Below, piece by piece: positions 1-7,073 of a stretch of 15,119 nt of DNA. The DNA is from an uncultured Lachnospiraceae bacterium (GTDB lineage: Bacteria > Bacillota > Clostridia > Lachnospirales > Lachnospiraceae): assembly GCA_900313435.1 (NCBI GenBank), contig OMRF01000355.1, positions 1-15,119 of the forward strand, written 5' to 3'. Each line of letters starts with the position of its first letter. Within the stretch, counting starts at the first letter, position 1. The notes below the pieces were generated by a model that had not been told where the DNA came from, ran no database searches, and saw only the letters and a list, made by a program, of their open reading frames with translations. A program made the position numbers and the translations under genes.

Positions 1-1105
1 AGATGAGCTCCAGCAGCCATGTGATAGGGAAGGAAAGTAATGCGGCAAGTATAGTAAAAAATGTGGCTTCAGGTACTATGATGACGGAGATTATCGCGGA
101 GGCAAGCCCCGCTACAGTTGCCAGTGCCGCAAAGACCGAGGACAGGAAAAGCAGGAAAAAGTCAAAGAGTATGACCGAAGGTCTTTTGCCGAGGGCCTTT
201 TTGTATTTTCCGACATATTGCAGCAATACCTGAAAGACACCGGAACACCATCTCCGAAGCTGGAAATACATAGTGCGAAGATCCGAGGGCTGTTCGTCAT
301 AGAACACCGCATCTATGGAATAATTAATATGATAGCCTTTGAGGACACGCTGATGGGAAAACTCCATATCCTCGGTTATCGCTGTGGTATCAAAGCCTCC
401 GTCCTCTATCACGCTGCGTCTCAGCACCATCCCAGTGCCCGTGAGCTGGCAGTTGAAGCCTCTCTTTTCTCTCGCGTATTGAAAGATAAAATTGTGGAAG
501 GCCCAGTATATTGCATACCACGAGGTAACGGCAGTCTTGAAGGGCTTTCCGGCCTTCCTGTTTCCCTGAATGATATCGTCCCCGGCCAGAAGGCGCTTGT
601 TCATTTCAGCCATGAAGGAGGGGATGGGGACATTGTCCGCGTCGAAGAACATGAAGGCTGAATGATCGAATTCTTTGAGTGACATCAGCTTTTCAAAGCC
701 CCATTTGAGAAGCTGTCCTTTTCCGGGAGGAGTGTTCCCCGTTCTTTCAAGGCAGGTCACAAAGGGAAAAGTCGACGCTATCTCTCCTGTTCTGTCGGTA
801 CAGTGATCCAAAAGAAGAAAAACATGATACTTGTCCTTCGGATAATCCTGAGCCTTTATTGCTTCAAGGAGACTTGCGATTGAATCCTCTTCATTTTTTG
901 CGCAGATTATAACGGCAAAAGAATGTCTTTCTCCGGTATCGGCATAACTCTTTTTTTTTCGCGGAAGCCCCATCACTACGATGAGAAGGCTCCAGATCAG
1001 GACGAAGTAGTTCGGGATCTGAAGTATGAGAAGGACCAGGATCAAAGGGTTTGAGACCGCAAAATTAAAGGAGTACCCCAACCAGTCGATTATCGATTCA
1101 ACCAT
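1..1105 (-). CDS. Membrane glycosyltransferase, family 2 (partial, C-terminus beyond window)
   Basis: The minus strand is open from an ATG at 1105 to the left edge, giving 368 residues with no stop. An N-terminal hydrophobic segment (about residues 19-50) is followed by a GT-A catalytic domain. It shows 'FAVIICAKNEE' at the start of the fold, a nucleotide-sugar/metal-binding DAD at D155-D157 ('FMFFDADNVPIP'), an acceptor-side ED at E245-D246 ('AITEDMEFS') and a QxxRW motif at Q282-W286 ('QLRRW'). This is the signature of processive or polyprenyl-type GT2 enzymes of the cellulose synthase/hyaluronan synthase/N-acetylglucosaminyltransferase clan. More hydrophobic helices begin near residue 310, as expected of a membrane-bound polymerase or lipid-linked transferase. 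It is probably a cell-envelope or exopolysaccharide enzyme; the sugar and acceptor cannot be read from the sequence. The start is supported by a modest GGGA-type site and by lying just before the first membrane helix. It is divergent from the Band 7 gene. Confidence 0.88.
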   Translation of the reverse strand, partial: MVESIIDWLGYSFNFAVSNPLILVLLILQIPNYFVLIWSLLIVVMGLPRKKKSYADTGERHSFAVIICAKNEEDSIASLLEAIKAQDYPKDKYHVFLLLDHCTDRTGEIASTFPFVTCLERTGNTPPGKGQLLKWGFEKLMSLKEFDHSAFMFFDADNVPIPSFMAEMNKRLLAGDDIIQGNRKAGKPFKTAVTSWYAIYWAFHNFIFQYAREKRGFNCQLTGTGMVLRRSVIEDGGFDTTAITEDMEFSHQRVLKGYHINYSIDAVFYDEQPSDLRTMYFQLRRWCSGVFQVLLQYVGKYKKALGKRPSVILFDFFLLFLSSVFAALATVAGLASAIISVIIVPEATFFTILAALLSFPITWLLELI

Positions 1106-1168
1106 AAAACATTCCCAAAGATCACTATGCAAACATACTTTTCTATTCTATCATAATTCATACTGTTG

Positions 1169-1177
1169 TGCTATAAT
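1169..1177 (+). promoter_or_regulatory. Extended -10 promoter for the Band 7 operon
   Basis: TGCTATAAT is an exact match to the extended -10 consensus TGnTATAAT. It lies 45 bp before the ATG at 1222 in the 116-bp divergent spacer. No good -35 box is seen at 16-18 bp, which is usual for extended -10 promoters. A predicted start near 1184 would leave a leader of about 38 nt carrying the GAGGT ribosome site at 1211-1215. Confidence 0.6.
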
Positions 1178-1221
1178 TCTTTCGTATGTCGCAATTTTGG
1201 AAGTTTTTATGAGGTTTAATT

Positions 1222-2268
1222 ATGGGTTCAATGATATGGCTTGTGATGATGGCCGTCTTCCTTCTTCCCGTGATCATCAGGCTGATCTCGGAAAATCGCC
1301 GGGGAAAGCCGGGAGATAGTGAACCGAAGGAAAAGAAGACAAGGATATTTGATGAGGTGAGTGAGAAAATGAAGAGCAAGGTAAAGAAGATCACGATAGG
1401 GGTGATAATAGCGGCAGCTGCGGTCGTCGTTTTTATAATGTGCATTTATGCGCAGGACGCGGGCGAGGTAGCGGTTATCAGGAATCTCGGTGGTTCCCTG
1501 GGAGGGAGCACCTCTGAAGCGGGCTTCCATCCGAAGGCGCCCTGGCAGTCGATCATAAAATATGACACCAGAAACAACGTCGTCACATTTTACGGAAACA
1601 ATACGGGATATAAATATAACGGCGGCTCTGCAGAGGGACCTGAGGTCACCATCAACGATTCATCGGGAGCCACTGCCAATATAGATATCCAGGTGAATTA
1701 TTCTCTTCAGCCGAAATACGCCGAGGATCTTTACAGGGACTATGGTACGCAGGAGTCCTTTGTGAAGGCTGTTGTTGCCATCGATTCAAGGAGTGTTCCG
1801 AGAGAAGTGGCAGGTCGTTTCTCCACCCTTCAGATACTTACCGCAAGGAGTGAGATATCAGATGCCATTCAGGAAGCGCTTACGGAGAAATGGGATAAAT
1901 ACGGGCTGATAGTTGAGGATGTGTCCGTTCAGGATGTCCGTTATTCCGATTCGATCATAAGCGCCTACGCCGAGGCTCAGGCCGCTGAGATCGCAAAGCA
2001 GAAGGCGCGCAACGAGCAGGAGACAGCGAAGGTACAGGCTGAGACAAAGAAGGTCACTGCCGAGGTCGATGCGGAGACAAAGAGGATCCAGGCTGAGGCT
2101 GAGGCAAACGCAAACAGGATAGTAAATGAATCGCTTACCGACAACGTCATTAAGCAGCATTATATCGAAGCACTCCAGAGCATAGGCGAGAAGGGTAATC
2201 TGGTCGTCGTTCCCGAGGGAAGCCAGCCGATAGTCGGAACCGTGAATGGGGTTGCTTCGGGACAGTAA
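1222..2268 (+). CDS. SPFH/Band 7 (prohibitin-like) membrane protein
   Basis: The 348-residue protein has two hydrophobic segments near the N-terminus (about 5-22 and 57-75), split by a charged, lysine-rich stretch (25-56). A Band 7/SPFH domain follows from about 77 to 260 ('GEVAVIRNLGG', 'VNYSLQPKYAEDLY', 'VPREVAGRFSTLQILTARSEISDAIQEAL', 'KYGLIVEDVSVQDVRYSDSI'). An Ala/Glu/Lys-rich coiled-coil arm at about 255-310 is typical of prohibitins and stomatins. Such proteins form ring- or cage-like oligomers on membranes and often modulate membrane proteases or lipid domains. The start has a GAGGT site at 1211-1215, 6 nt upstream. The stop overlaps the next gene by one base (TAATG), so the two are probably translated together, and the downstream polytopic protein may be its partner. 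The family call is firm; cellular role and partner are inference. Confidence 0.9.
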   Translation: MGSMIWLVMMAVFLLPVIIRLISENRRGKPGDSEPKEKKTRIFDEVSEKMKSKVKKITIGVIIAAAAVVVFIMCIYAQDAGEVAVIRNLGGSLGGSTSEAGFHPKAPWQSIIKYDTRNNVVTFYGNNTGYKYNGGSAEGPEVTINDSSGATANIDIQVNYSLQPKYAEDLYRDYGTQESFVKAVVAIDSRSVPREVAGRFSTLQILTARSEISDAIQEALTEKWDKYGLIVEDVSVQDVRYSDSIISAYAEAQAAEIAKQKARNEQETAKVQAETKKVTAEVDAETKRIQAEAEANANRIVNESLTDNVIKQHYIEALQSIGEKGNLVVVPEGSQPIVGTVNGVASGQ

Positions 2269-3710
2269 TGATAAAACGGTTTAAGGCGTATCTGTCATTT
2301 ACGCCGCTTTCCTACAAGATAGTAATACTGCTCCTGTATCAGGTCGGACTGCTCTTGTTCAGGGTACTTACTCTTTTTGCATACAGGATAATAGGTGTTC
2401 CCGATTCGTGGATCCTTCAGAGGACGGATTTTGAGTTTTCGGCAGTATTCTTTCTGATGGAGCTTGTTTCGGTCGTCATCATCTTTTACGTTGAGGCGAT
2501 CTCAGATATCGGAGTTTTCTTCGGGGCCTACTCAAGGAACGGTGGGCTTCCGGAGTATCTTCGGATGTCGCAGAAGGGCAGTCATTTTTTCATGATGGCA
2601 CTTCAAGGCGATCTCATCCGCCGGGCCATCCTGATAGCTCTCTATTTCATTCCGGGGATATTTGTGGCGCAAAGCCTTGATATATCCGTCACCGGAGAAC
2701 GTTGGCGTTATATACTGATGGCGGTGGGCTGCGCCCTTCTTTCCTACGGGATGAGTGCGCTTTCATTGTTTGTCACCCGTCACATAAACAATCGACAGGT
2801 CATGCCCTTTGTGGTCATGATCTTTTTCCTGGCGCTGACAGGATTCATTTTTTACATCAATGACAGTGATGCCATAGATGAATATACGATACTTGTTATT
2901 GTGTTCGTCATGGGGCTTTTGTCCACGGCAGCAGGAACGTTCCTTGTGCTTTTGAGAGGCTATGATAAGTTCAAAAAGGGCTTCCTGGATGATGTTGCTA
3001 GAAGAAAAAAGCAAAAAAAAGAGCGTCGGATAGGGACAGGCGTATTTGCCCTTGCGAGAAAAAGCCCTGTGTTATCCGGCTTCATTTTGGGACTCTACAC
3101 GCCCCAGGCTGTTTCAGCGATGGTGACGGCGTTGATCTTTCTTGTCATAGGCTTTCTCGCAGGAAGGCTCGAGTTTGCCAATTCCCTCTCTGCATTTTTT
3201 ATCTGTTTTGCCTTCATAGAAGCGCCTTCCGGCCTTGTTACTATCGGCGTTTCATCCTATAGCTCGTCCTCTCCGAAGAGAGAGGCACTGCAGTGCTCCA
3301 TGCCTGCCATAGTATATCTGGTCTCGTCGCTTCTCGGTTTCCTTGTCGCCTCAGCGGTCGAGGGTGTACAGCTTTCAAAAACTCCCGAAAACGAGGTGCT
3401 CTATGCGGGGAACCTGATGTTTACGGCGTTTTTTATAATAGTGCTGGGGGCCTTCATGGGGATCATTTATAAGGCATGGGTCTTCGGTTTTATCATGATG
3501 GCGGTGGTAAGCGTTCTCTCATACAATGCAGTGCATTTTGTAAGGAACGGTCGTTCATTGTTCCCGGCTATGGGGCTTTTCAGGAGTGCACTGCTGTCAG
3601 GCTTTATCGCCTGCTTCTTAGGAGCCGCCCTGCTTTATCTCTTCTCAAAGGTATTCAGACGTCTGCCCCTGACCGAGAGGCTGCTCGGAAAATATTATAG
3701 GAGAAAGTAG
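2268..3710 (+). CDS. Polytopic membrane protein of unknown function, coupled to Band 7 gene
   Basis: I do not recognise this 480-residue protein. Reading the hydrophobicity gives about 12 membrane segments: roughly 17-39, 58-78, 117-134, 147-169, 179-197, 206-229, 283-299, 305-328, 346-363, 380-400, 403-420 and 437-460. A strongly basic cytoplasmic loop at 232-256 (KKQKKERR) splits it into two six-helix halves, so it resembles a transporter or ABC-2-type permease in shape. No ATPase gene, active-site motif or transport signature is visible. The positively charged C-terminal tail (YYRRK) fits a cytoplasmic end. The ATG overlaps the stop of the Band 7 gene by one base, with no strong ribosome site of its own, so translation is likely coupled. 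This argues for a joint function or a complex. The coding call is firm; function is unknown. Confidence 0.85.
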   Translation: MIKRFKAYLSFTPLSYKIVILLLYQVGLLLFRVLTLFAYRIIGVPDSWILQRTDFEFSAVFFLMELVSVVIIFYVEAISDIGVFFGAYSRNGGLPEYLRMSQKGSHFFMMALQGDLIRRAILIALYFIPGIFVAQSLDISVTGERWRYILMAVGCALLSYGMSALSLFVTRHINNRQVMPFVVMIFFLALTGFIFYINDSDAIDEYTILVIVFVMGLLSTAAGTFLVLLRGYDKFKKGFLDDVARRKKQKKERRIGTGVFALARKSPVLSGFILGLYTPQAVSAMVTALIFLVIGFLAGRLEFANSLSAFFICFAFIEAPSGLVTIGVSSYSSSSPKREALQCSMPAIVYLVSSLLGFLVASAVEGVQLSKTPENEVLYAGNLMFTAFFIIVLGAFMGIIYKAWVFGFIMMAVVSVLSYNAVHFVRNGRSLFPAMGLFRSALLSGFIACFLGAALLYLFSKVFRRLPLTERLLGKYYRRK

Positions 3711-3757
3711 ATAAAGGAACTTATTAATAGATAGATAAATTATCGATATTGTATATA

Positions 3758-3766
3758 TTTTTTTTT
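3758..3766 (+). terminator. Possible weak termination signal (T9 tract) after the Band 7 operon
   Basis: The AT-rich 116-nt spacer after the polytopic membrane gene has a run of nine T's preceded by only a weak, AT-only inverted repeat (ATATTGTATAT). It may end some transcripts. A TATAAT at 3778-3783 could be the -10 box for the next gene, but no matching -35 box is seen. Both readings are tentative. Confidence 0.25.
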
Positions 3767-3826
3767 AGGAGAAAGATTATAATATCCTAATGTTGTTATT
3801 TTTTAAGAAAGGAGTTTTTTGAAATC

Positions 3827-4501
3827 ATGGAAACAAGAAATCTTTCAAAAGGTCTGCATCAGGTCTTCCTCAGCAAGCTCATAAACGTCATCGCCGCTAT
3901 ACTTACGATCATTGGACTTTTCGTAATGATAGGCGGAATGGCTATGGGTCAGGCTGCGGTTCTTGAGGCGGATTCATTAGAGGTTGCCGGCGCTGTTATG
4001 GGAATGGCCGGGACAGGTGTTGTGGTAGGTTCTATACTCTCTATCGTAGGTGCGGTTCTTCTCATTATCGCACTTATCCTTATGCTGGTGGGACTTGGCA
4101 ATGCCGGAAAGGATGATGCAAGGTTCAAGACCGTTCTTCTTTTCGCACTTATCTCCCTTGCATGCTCTATCATCTCAAGCTTTGTTGGTACTATACCGTA
4201 CCTTCCGCAGATCCTTAAGATAGTAGCGACAGTACTTGATCTCTTAGTAGTTATCTTTACTATCCAGTATGCTTCTGATGACCTTGAGAAGATCGGCAGG
4301 AGTGAGCTTGCAGAGTTTGGTAAGAAGATCCTTATGGTCGTCCTCATCATAGTCATTGTCGATCTTATCGTTTCGATCTTACCTATGTTCATGGTTGCTC
4401 TTGCGACTGTTCTTTCTATCATCGCACTGGTTCTTCAGATCGTTTACTGGTTCGCATTCATGATCTTCCTTGCAAAGGCTTCAAGAGCTTTTGCTTCTTA
4501 A
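3827..4501 (+). CDS. Small hydrophobic membrane protein, unknown function
   Basis: The 224-residue protein has about five or six membrane segments (roughly 17-36, 65-90, 101-122, 130-148, 167-185, 187-217). Between them lie a short acidic/polar loop (94-101) and a charged loop (150-166, 'SDDLEKIGRSELAEFGKK'). There is no catalytic motif and I do not recognise the family. The first two segments are Gly/Ala/Met-rich and form a small-residue hairpin. Long runs of Ile, Val and Leu make up the rest. An AAAGGAG site at 3808-3814 precedes the ATG by 12 nt, a little far but with no better start nearby. The gene stands alone between an AT-rich spacer and a strong terminator at 4528-4563, so it is probably monocistronic or the end of a read-through transcript. 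Confidence 0.8.
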   Translation: METRNLSKGLHQVFLSKLINVIAAILTIIGLFVMIGGMAMGQAAVLEADSLEVAGAVMGMAGTGVVVGSILSIVGAVLLIIALILMLVGLGNAGKDDARFKTVLLFALISLACSIISSFVGTIPYLPQILKIVATVLDLLVVIFTIQYASDDLEKIGRSELAEFGKKILMVVLIIVIVDLIVSILPMFMVALATVLSIIALVLQIVYWFAFMIFLAKASRAFAS

Positions 4502-4527
4502 GAGAGTGGAAGAAACTATGTAAAATT

Positions 4528-4563
4528 ACAGGTGCCCGGATCTTCCGGGCGCCTGTTTTTCTT
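4528..4563 (+). terminator. Intrinsic terminator between the hydrophobic-protein gene and queC
   Basis: A 13-bp stem (left arm 4528-4540, right arm 4544-4556, one G-U pair) closes a TCT loop and runs into a T-rich tract at 4556-4563. It ends only 18 nt before the queC start, so it may also act as a leader attenuator for the queuosine genes if they are transcribed from further upstream. Confidence 0.9.
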
Positions 4564-4581
4564 GTTACGGAGGTTGAAGTT

Positions 4582-5277
4582 GTGAAGGCTTTGGTCTTGC
4601 TGAGCGGCGGACTGGACAGTTCGGTATGCCTTTCCATGGCTGTAAAAAAATATGGGGCTGATGAGGTGTTGGCACTCTCAGTTTATTATGGTCAGAAGCA
4701 TAAAAAGGAGATGAACGCTGCAGAAAAGGTCGCTTCATTTTATGGTGTGGAGAGGCTTACCCTGGATCTCGGAGAATTATTCAAAGAAAGCGACTGCTCC
4801 CTGTTGGAAGGGTCTGACAAAGAGATCTCGCATGAGGATTATTCCGAGCAGGTGAAAAAGACAAACGGGCAGCCGGTGGATACCTATGTGCCCTTCAGAA
4901 ACGGCCTCTTTCTATCCTCCGCTGCAGCGATAGCTCTTTCCCATGGATGCAGCGAAATCTATTACGGCGCGCATGCAGATGACGGGGCGGGAAGCGCTTA
5001 TCCGGATACCAGCAGCGATTTTAACAGAGCGATCTCCGAGGCTATACATCTTGGGAGCGGAAAAGAGCTGAAGGTCATTGCACCCTTCATAGACAAGACC
5101 AAGGCTGATGTGGTAGCCGCCGGGATAGAGGCGGGGACTCCCTTTGAGCTCACCTGGAGCTGCTACGAGGGGAGGGACAAGGCCTGCGGTCTCTGCGGAA
5201 CCTGCAGGGACAGGCTTCTGGCTTTTTCAAAAAACGGAATAAAGGACCCGATAGAATACGAGCAGGAGAGCAGTTAA
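4582..5277 (+). CDS. queC: 7-cyano-7-deazaguanine (preQ0) synthase QueC
   Basis: QueC converts 7-carboxy-7-deazaguanine to preQ0 with ammonia and ATP, in the cytoplasmic route to queuosine in tRNA. The 231-residue protein has the N-type ATP pyrophosphatase loop SGGLDSS at 8-14 and the family blocks 'YYGQKH' (35-40), 'YVPFRNGLFLSSAAAIA' (102-118) and 'YYGAHADDGAGSAYPD' (127-142). Near the C-terminus are four cysteines for the structural zinc: C194, C202, C205 and C208 ('CGLCGTC'). Length is normal. The start is a GTG (4582) with an ACGGAGGT site at 4567-4574, 7 nt upstream. It is first in a three-gene operon; the transporter gene begins 2 nt after its stop. The partner genes queD, queE and folE are not in the window. 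Identification is secure. Confidence 0.96.
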   Translation: MKALVLLSGGLDSSVCLSMAVKKYGADEVLALSVYYGQKHKKEMNAAEKVASFYGVERLTLDLGELFKESDCSLLEGSDKEISHEDYSEQVKKTNGQPVDTYVPFRNGLFLSSAAAIALSHGCSEIYYGAHADDGAGSAYPDTSSDFNRAISEAIHLGSGKELKVIAPFIDKTKADVVAAGIEAGTPFELTWSCYEGRDKACGLCGTCRDRLLAFSKNGIKDPIEYEQESS

Positions 5278-5278
5278 A

Positions 5279-5965
5279 GTGCCAAATGAAGTAATTTTTA
5301 TCATAACGGTTTTTGCATACCTTGGGGCAGTGCTCCTTTTCTATAAGCTTTTCGGCAAGGCGGGGCTCTTTGCATTTTCCATATTCGGAACGATCCTTGG
5401 AAACATAGCCGTTTGCAAAAATGTGGATATTTTCGGGATCGCGACCACATCGGGAAATGTTCTTTACGCCTCAACCTTTCTGATCACGGATATCCTTTCC
5501 GAAAGGTATGGGAAGAGTGAGGCGAGGAAGGCTGTCATATACAGCTTTTCGGTAATGCTGCTATGGCTTCTCGGGACGCAGCTAATACTTGCTTTCACGC
5601 CGAATGACAGCGATTTTGTGAATGAAAGTCTGCAGGTGATATTTGGTCTTGTTCCGAGGATCACCATTGCAAGCCTTGCCGGATATATCACAAGCCAGAG
5701 CATAGATGTCGCTCTTTATCATTTCATATGGAAAAAGACCGGAAACGACCAGTCATTTCTCTGGCTTCGGAATAACGGGAGCACGCTTATCAGCCAGGCT
5801 GTAGATACTGTGATATTTGTGACTATCGCTTTTGCAGGCACCTATCCTACGGAGGTTTTCTTCAGTATACTGTTGACAACCTACCTCTTTAAGGCGATAG
5901 TAGCGATCTTGGACACACCGTTTATGTATCTTTCGAGAAGGATCAAACCTTTGGGGGAGAAATAA
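5279..5965 (+). CDS. Queuosine precursor transporter (VUT/YhhQ family)
   Basis: This 228-residue membrane protein has about six hydrophobic segments (roughly 5-24, 28-46, 60-72, 86-106, 120-140, 172-218 with a break). It carries the family's best-conserved blocks: 'GNVLYASTFLITDILSERYGKSEARKA' spans about 59-85, and 'LRNNGSTLISQAVDT' sits at 163-177. VUT proteins (formerly DUF165; E. coli YhhQ) import a queuosine precursor such as preQ0 or preQ1. Its place between queC and queF supports the same role here; which precursor it carries is not readable. The start is GTG at 5279 with AGGAG at 5264-5268 inside the end of queC, 10 nt upstream. Its stop overlaps the queF ATG by one base (TAATG), indicating a coupled operon. 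Confidence 0.93.
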   Translation: MPNEVIFIITVFAYLGAVLLFYKLFGKAGLFAFSIFGTILGNIAVCKNVDIFGIATTSGNVLYASTFLITDILSERYGKSEARKAVIYSFSVMLLWLLGTQLILAFTPNDSDFVNESLQVIFGLVPRITIASLAGYITSQSIDVALYHFIWKKTGNDQSFLWLRNNGSTLISQAVDTVIFVTIAFAGTYPTEVFFSILLTTYLFKAIVAILDTPFMYLSRRIKPLGEK

Positions 5966-6447
5966 TGAGAGAAAAAGAAGATTTGACAAAGCTTGGAAGC
6001 AAAAAAACAGAGTACTCGACGGATTACGATCCGGGTCTCCTGGAGTCGTTTTCCAACAAACATCCGGACAGGGATTATTTTGTAAAATTTAACTGTCCTG
6101 AGTTTACGACTCTTTGTCCTATCACAGGTCAGCCTGATTTTGCAACGATCACGATATCCTATGTTCCTGACGAAAAGCTTGTGGAAAGTAAATCTCTGAA
6201 GCTTTATCTCTTTTCATTCAGGGAGCATGGGGATTTTCATGAGGATGTGGTAAATATCATCATGGAGGATCTGATAAAGCTTCTTGATCCGAAGTATATT
6301 GAGGTGTGGGGGAGGTTCCTGCCCCGGGGCGGGATATCGATCGACCCGTACTGTAACTATGGAAAGACCGGTACGCCATGGGAGAAGATTGCTTTTGAGA
6401 GGCTTTCGAATCATGACCTTTATCCTGAAAAGGTTGACAATAGATAA
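5965..6447 (+). CDS. queF: NADPH-dependent preQ0 reductase (preQ1 synthase) QueF
   Basis: QueF reduces the nitrile of preQ0 to the aminomethyl group of preQ1 with two NADPH, the last step before the base is put into tRNA. The 160-residue protein is the short, unimodular type as in B. subtilis. The block 'FTTLCPITGQPDFATITISY' (47-66) holds the thioimide-forming Cys51 and the general acid Asp58. The QueF motif 'ESKSLKLYLFSFR' (74-86) binds NADPH. His92 and Glu93 follow at the spacing known for substrate binding, and 'GGISIDPYCNYGK' is near the C-terminus. All expected active-site residues are present. The ATG overlaps the transporter stop by one base and has a G-rich ribosome site (GGGGGAG, 5953-5959). 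No terminator with a T-tract is visible after it on the plus strand. Confidence 0.97.
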   Translation: MREKEDLTKLGSKKTEYSTDYDPGLLESFSNKHPDRDYFVKFNCPEFTTLCPITGQPDFATITISYVPDEKLVESKSLKLYLFSFREHGDFHEDVVNIIMEDLIKLLDPKYIEVWGRFLPRGGISIDPYCNYGKTGTPWEKIAFERLSNHDLYPEKVDNR

Positions 6448-6455
6448 TAATACAT

Positions 6456-6504
6456 AAAAAAAGACTGAAACGAAGCGTTTCTTACGAACCCCGCTTCGCC
6501 TCAG
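6456..6504 (-). terminator. Intrinsic terminator of the large ncRNA
   Basis: On the minus strand CTGAGGCGAAGCG (6504-6492) pairs with CGCTTCGTTTCAG (6477-6465) to give a continuous 13-bp stem with two G-U pairs and a 14-nt loop, followed by TC and seven T's (6462-6456). There is no T-tract on the plus strand, so it works for the ncRNA and not evidently for queF. A shorter hairpin GAAACG-CTT-CGTTTC within it is an alternative fold. Confidence 0.88.
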
Positions 6505-7067
6505 CCTGCATATTCATTCTCTAATGCTGTGTCCAACGGACCATACCTCCGATCCATCAAAACCCTCGCGCATCCTTCGTTCTTCCGCCCGTCCGTATCT
6601 ATCATTATATCCGAAGGGGGTACTGTTTAAAAAAGCCCTTCGTTACTAAAGACAAATACCTTTTTCTTCCTTTTCCTGACTACTTCACAGCCCGCCTTTC
6701 ACGGCCTGCCGGACGAGTCCCGGATCCAATGCGCTTCTGCTGTCAACTCCGTTCCACTGTCGTCTGCTTCGCTCTCGGCACGATCTTCTTTTTTTTCCTT
6801 CACGGCTCAAACAGCCTTCGTCTGAAAAGATTGCTTCCTGCTAAACGGACAACTTTGCCGGTACTGAAACTCCACCGACCGGCGCGGCTCCTAAGAAAAA
6901 CTTACGTTCCCGGTGGCTCCACCTTGCCTTTCTCGGCACTCCCGAAGCTCTTCGCCTCGCCTCCCCTCCGGTCGACTTCTGAACCTCCGCCGTTCAATCT
7001 GAAGTGTTCCTTCGTAGGCTCCCCGAGAAGCTTCCTCGGTGCTAACTCGTTTCTCTTTCTTTGTGAT
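6456..7067 (-). ncRNA. Large stand-alone structured non-coding RNA, about 610 nt (ROOL-like candidate)
   Basis: This stretch has no credible protein gene but has all parts of an RNA gene on the minus strand. A consensus promoter (-35 TTGACA at 7097-7102, 17-bp spacer, -10 TATTAT at 7074-7079) predicts a start near 7067. An intrinsic terminator closes it at 6456-6504. Many local hairpins are visible on the minus strand: CCGAG/CTCGG (about 7026-7042), TGAAC/GTTCA nested in ACTTC/GAAGT (about 6970-7006), GGTG/CACC (about 6911-6924), GCCGGT/ACCGGC (about 6856-6883), CGAAGGG/CCCTTCG (about 6611-6643) and ACGGAC/GTCCGT (about 6535-6596). A 7-8 bp long-range stem can join the two ends. CGAAG/CTTCG words recur far above chance. 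Size, isolation and host type recall the ROOL class of Firmicute RNAs, but I cannot confirm that from memory of its consensus. It lacks the marks of RNase P RNA, tmRNA and group II intron domain V. Confidence 0.75.
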
Positions 7068-7073
7068 GAACAC

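Noticed and set aside
218..661. 147-residue plus-strand open frame
   Set aside because: It is the antisense of the glycosyltransferase, whose DAD, ED and QxxRW motifs all read on the minus strand; there is no ribosome site.
4501..4581. preQ1 riboswitch before queC
   Set aside because: The leader has a plain GC-rich terminator hairpin but no recognisable preQ1 aptamer, such as an A-rich tail pairing back into a small stem-loop.
6456..7067. RNase P RNA, tmRNA, group II intron or T-box as identity of the large RNA
   Set aside because: None of their conserved cores could be found: no GAGGAAAGUCC-type P4 region, no tRNA-like ends with CCA, no domain V and no GUGYG start. No downstream gene exists for a T-box to control.
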